Positions 5,712 to 5,804 of a stretch of 5,804 bases of DNA are shown piece by piece (position 1 is the first letter of the stretch; each line of letters begins with the position of its first letter). The DNA is from Anaerolineae bacterium (GTDB taxonomy: Bacteria > Chloroflexota > Anaerolineae > Promineifilales > Promineifilaceae). The position numbers and the translations under genes were made by a program. The DNA is taken from the NCBI GenBank assembly GCA_028284105.1, contig JANQSK010001163.1:1-5804 (forward strand). The letters run 5' to 3'. The notes under the pieces were generated by a model. It was given only the letters and a program-made list of their open reading frames with translations, did no database searches and was not told where the DNA came from.

Positions 5712-5804
5712 ATGAGTAACGAAGCATTGAGCAAGCAGATCCCTAAGGCGGACTTTGGATTTGTTCTTAAAAATCTAGGGAAAGTACGAGATGATCGAAT
5801 GGGT
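5712..5804 (+). CDS. Start of an unrecognised gene, cut by the window end
   Basis: Thirty-one codons are visible without a stop, beginning MSNEALSKQIPK and ending GKVRDDRMG. The segment is hydrophilic and has no signal peptide or membrane segment. The phrase FGFVLKNLGKVR faintly recalls the first strand of some medium-chain dehydrogenases, but it is too short to name a family and I do not assign a function. The start is supported by a tandem AGGAGG just upstream, an in-frame TGA before it, and a candidate promoter with TATAAT. The 212-nt gap and own promoter suggest a transcription unit separate from the alditol oxidase gene. Confidence 0.75.
   Translation, partial: MSNEALSKQIPKADFGFVLKNLGKVRDDRMG

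Noticed and set aside
1..5804. CRISPR array, tRNA, rRNA, insertion sequence or phage genes
   Set aside because: No regularly spaced repeats, no tRNA cloverleaf or rRNA sequence, and no transposase or phage protein were seen on either strand.

Overview
The window is bacterial, with every gene on the + strand and compact spacing (8 to 212 nt between genes). Base composition is slightly AT-rich, roughly mid-40s %GC by eye. Two features make a member of the Chloroflexota (Anaerolineae-like or a relative) my best guess. The secreted glycosidase ends in a YLPL-type tail, which I associate with exported proteins of that phylum. The window is also peppered with an 8-bp palindrome, ACGGCCGT. The assignment is an inference; no rRNA or marker gene is present.

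Layout: (1) 1-1590, the 3' part of a gene for a secreted family 44 glycoside hydrolase (endoglucanase/xyloglucanase type). It lacks only its N-terminus and signal peptide, and a strong intrinsic terminator closes it at 1618-1677. (2) 1802-4119, a probable operon: a VOC/glyoxalase-fold protein, an AlkC-type DNA alkylation repair glycosylase with a C-terminal Ig-like domain, and an SDR oxidoreductase only 8 nt downstream. (3) 4240-5499, an FAD-dependent alditol oxidase closely resembling Streptomyces AldO, after a 120-nt gap containing a hairpin; it may be co-transcribed with the SDR. (4) 5500-5711, an AT-rich control region with several inverted repeats and a perfect TATAAT inside an imperfect palindrome. 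It leads into the first 31 codons of an unrecognised gene (5712 onward), which has a very strong Shine-Dalgarno sequence.

How the genes may work together: the glycosidase degrades plant beta-glucans outside the cell and looks transcriptionally separate. The operon mixes small-molecule redox functions (SDR, polyol oxidase producing H2O2) with repair of alkylated DNA and a VOC protein. A link through reactive carbonyl or oxidant stress is possible but not shown by the sequence.

The most striking signal is not a gene. ACGGCCGT occurs nine times in 5.8 kb, about 0.05 copies being expected from base composition. Every copy lies in coding sequence and is flanked by A/T on both sides, and seven of nine are read as Thr-Ala-Val. 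This resembles the highly iterated palindrome HIP1 of cyanobacteria but with a different sequence.
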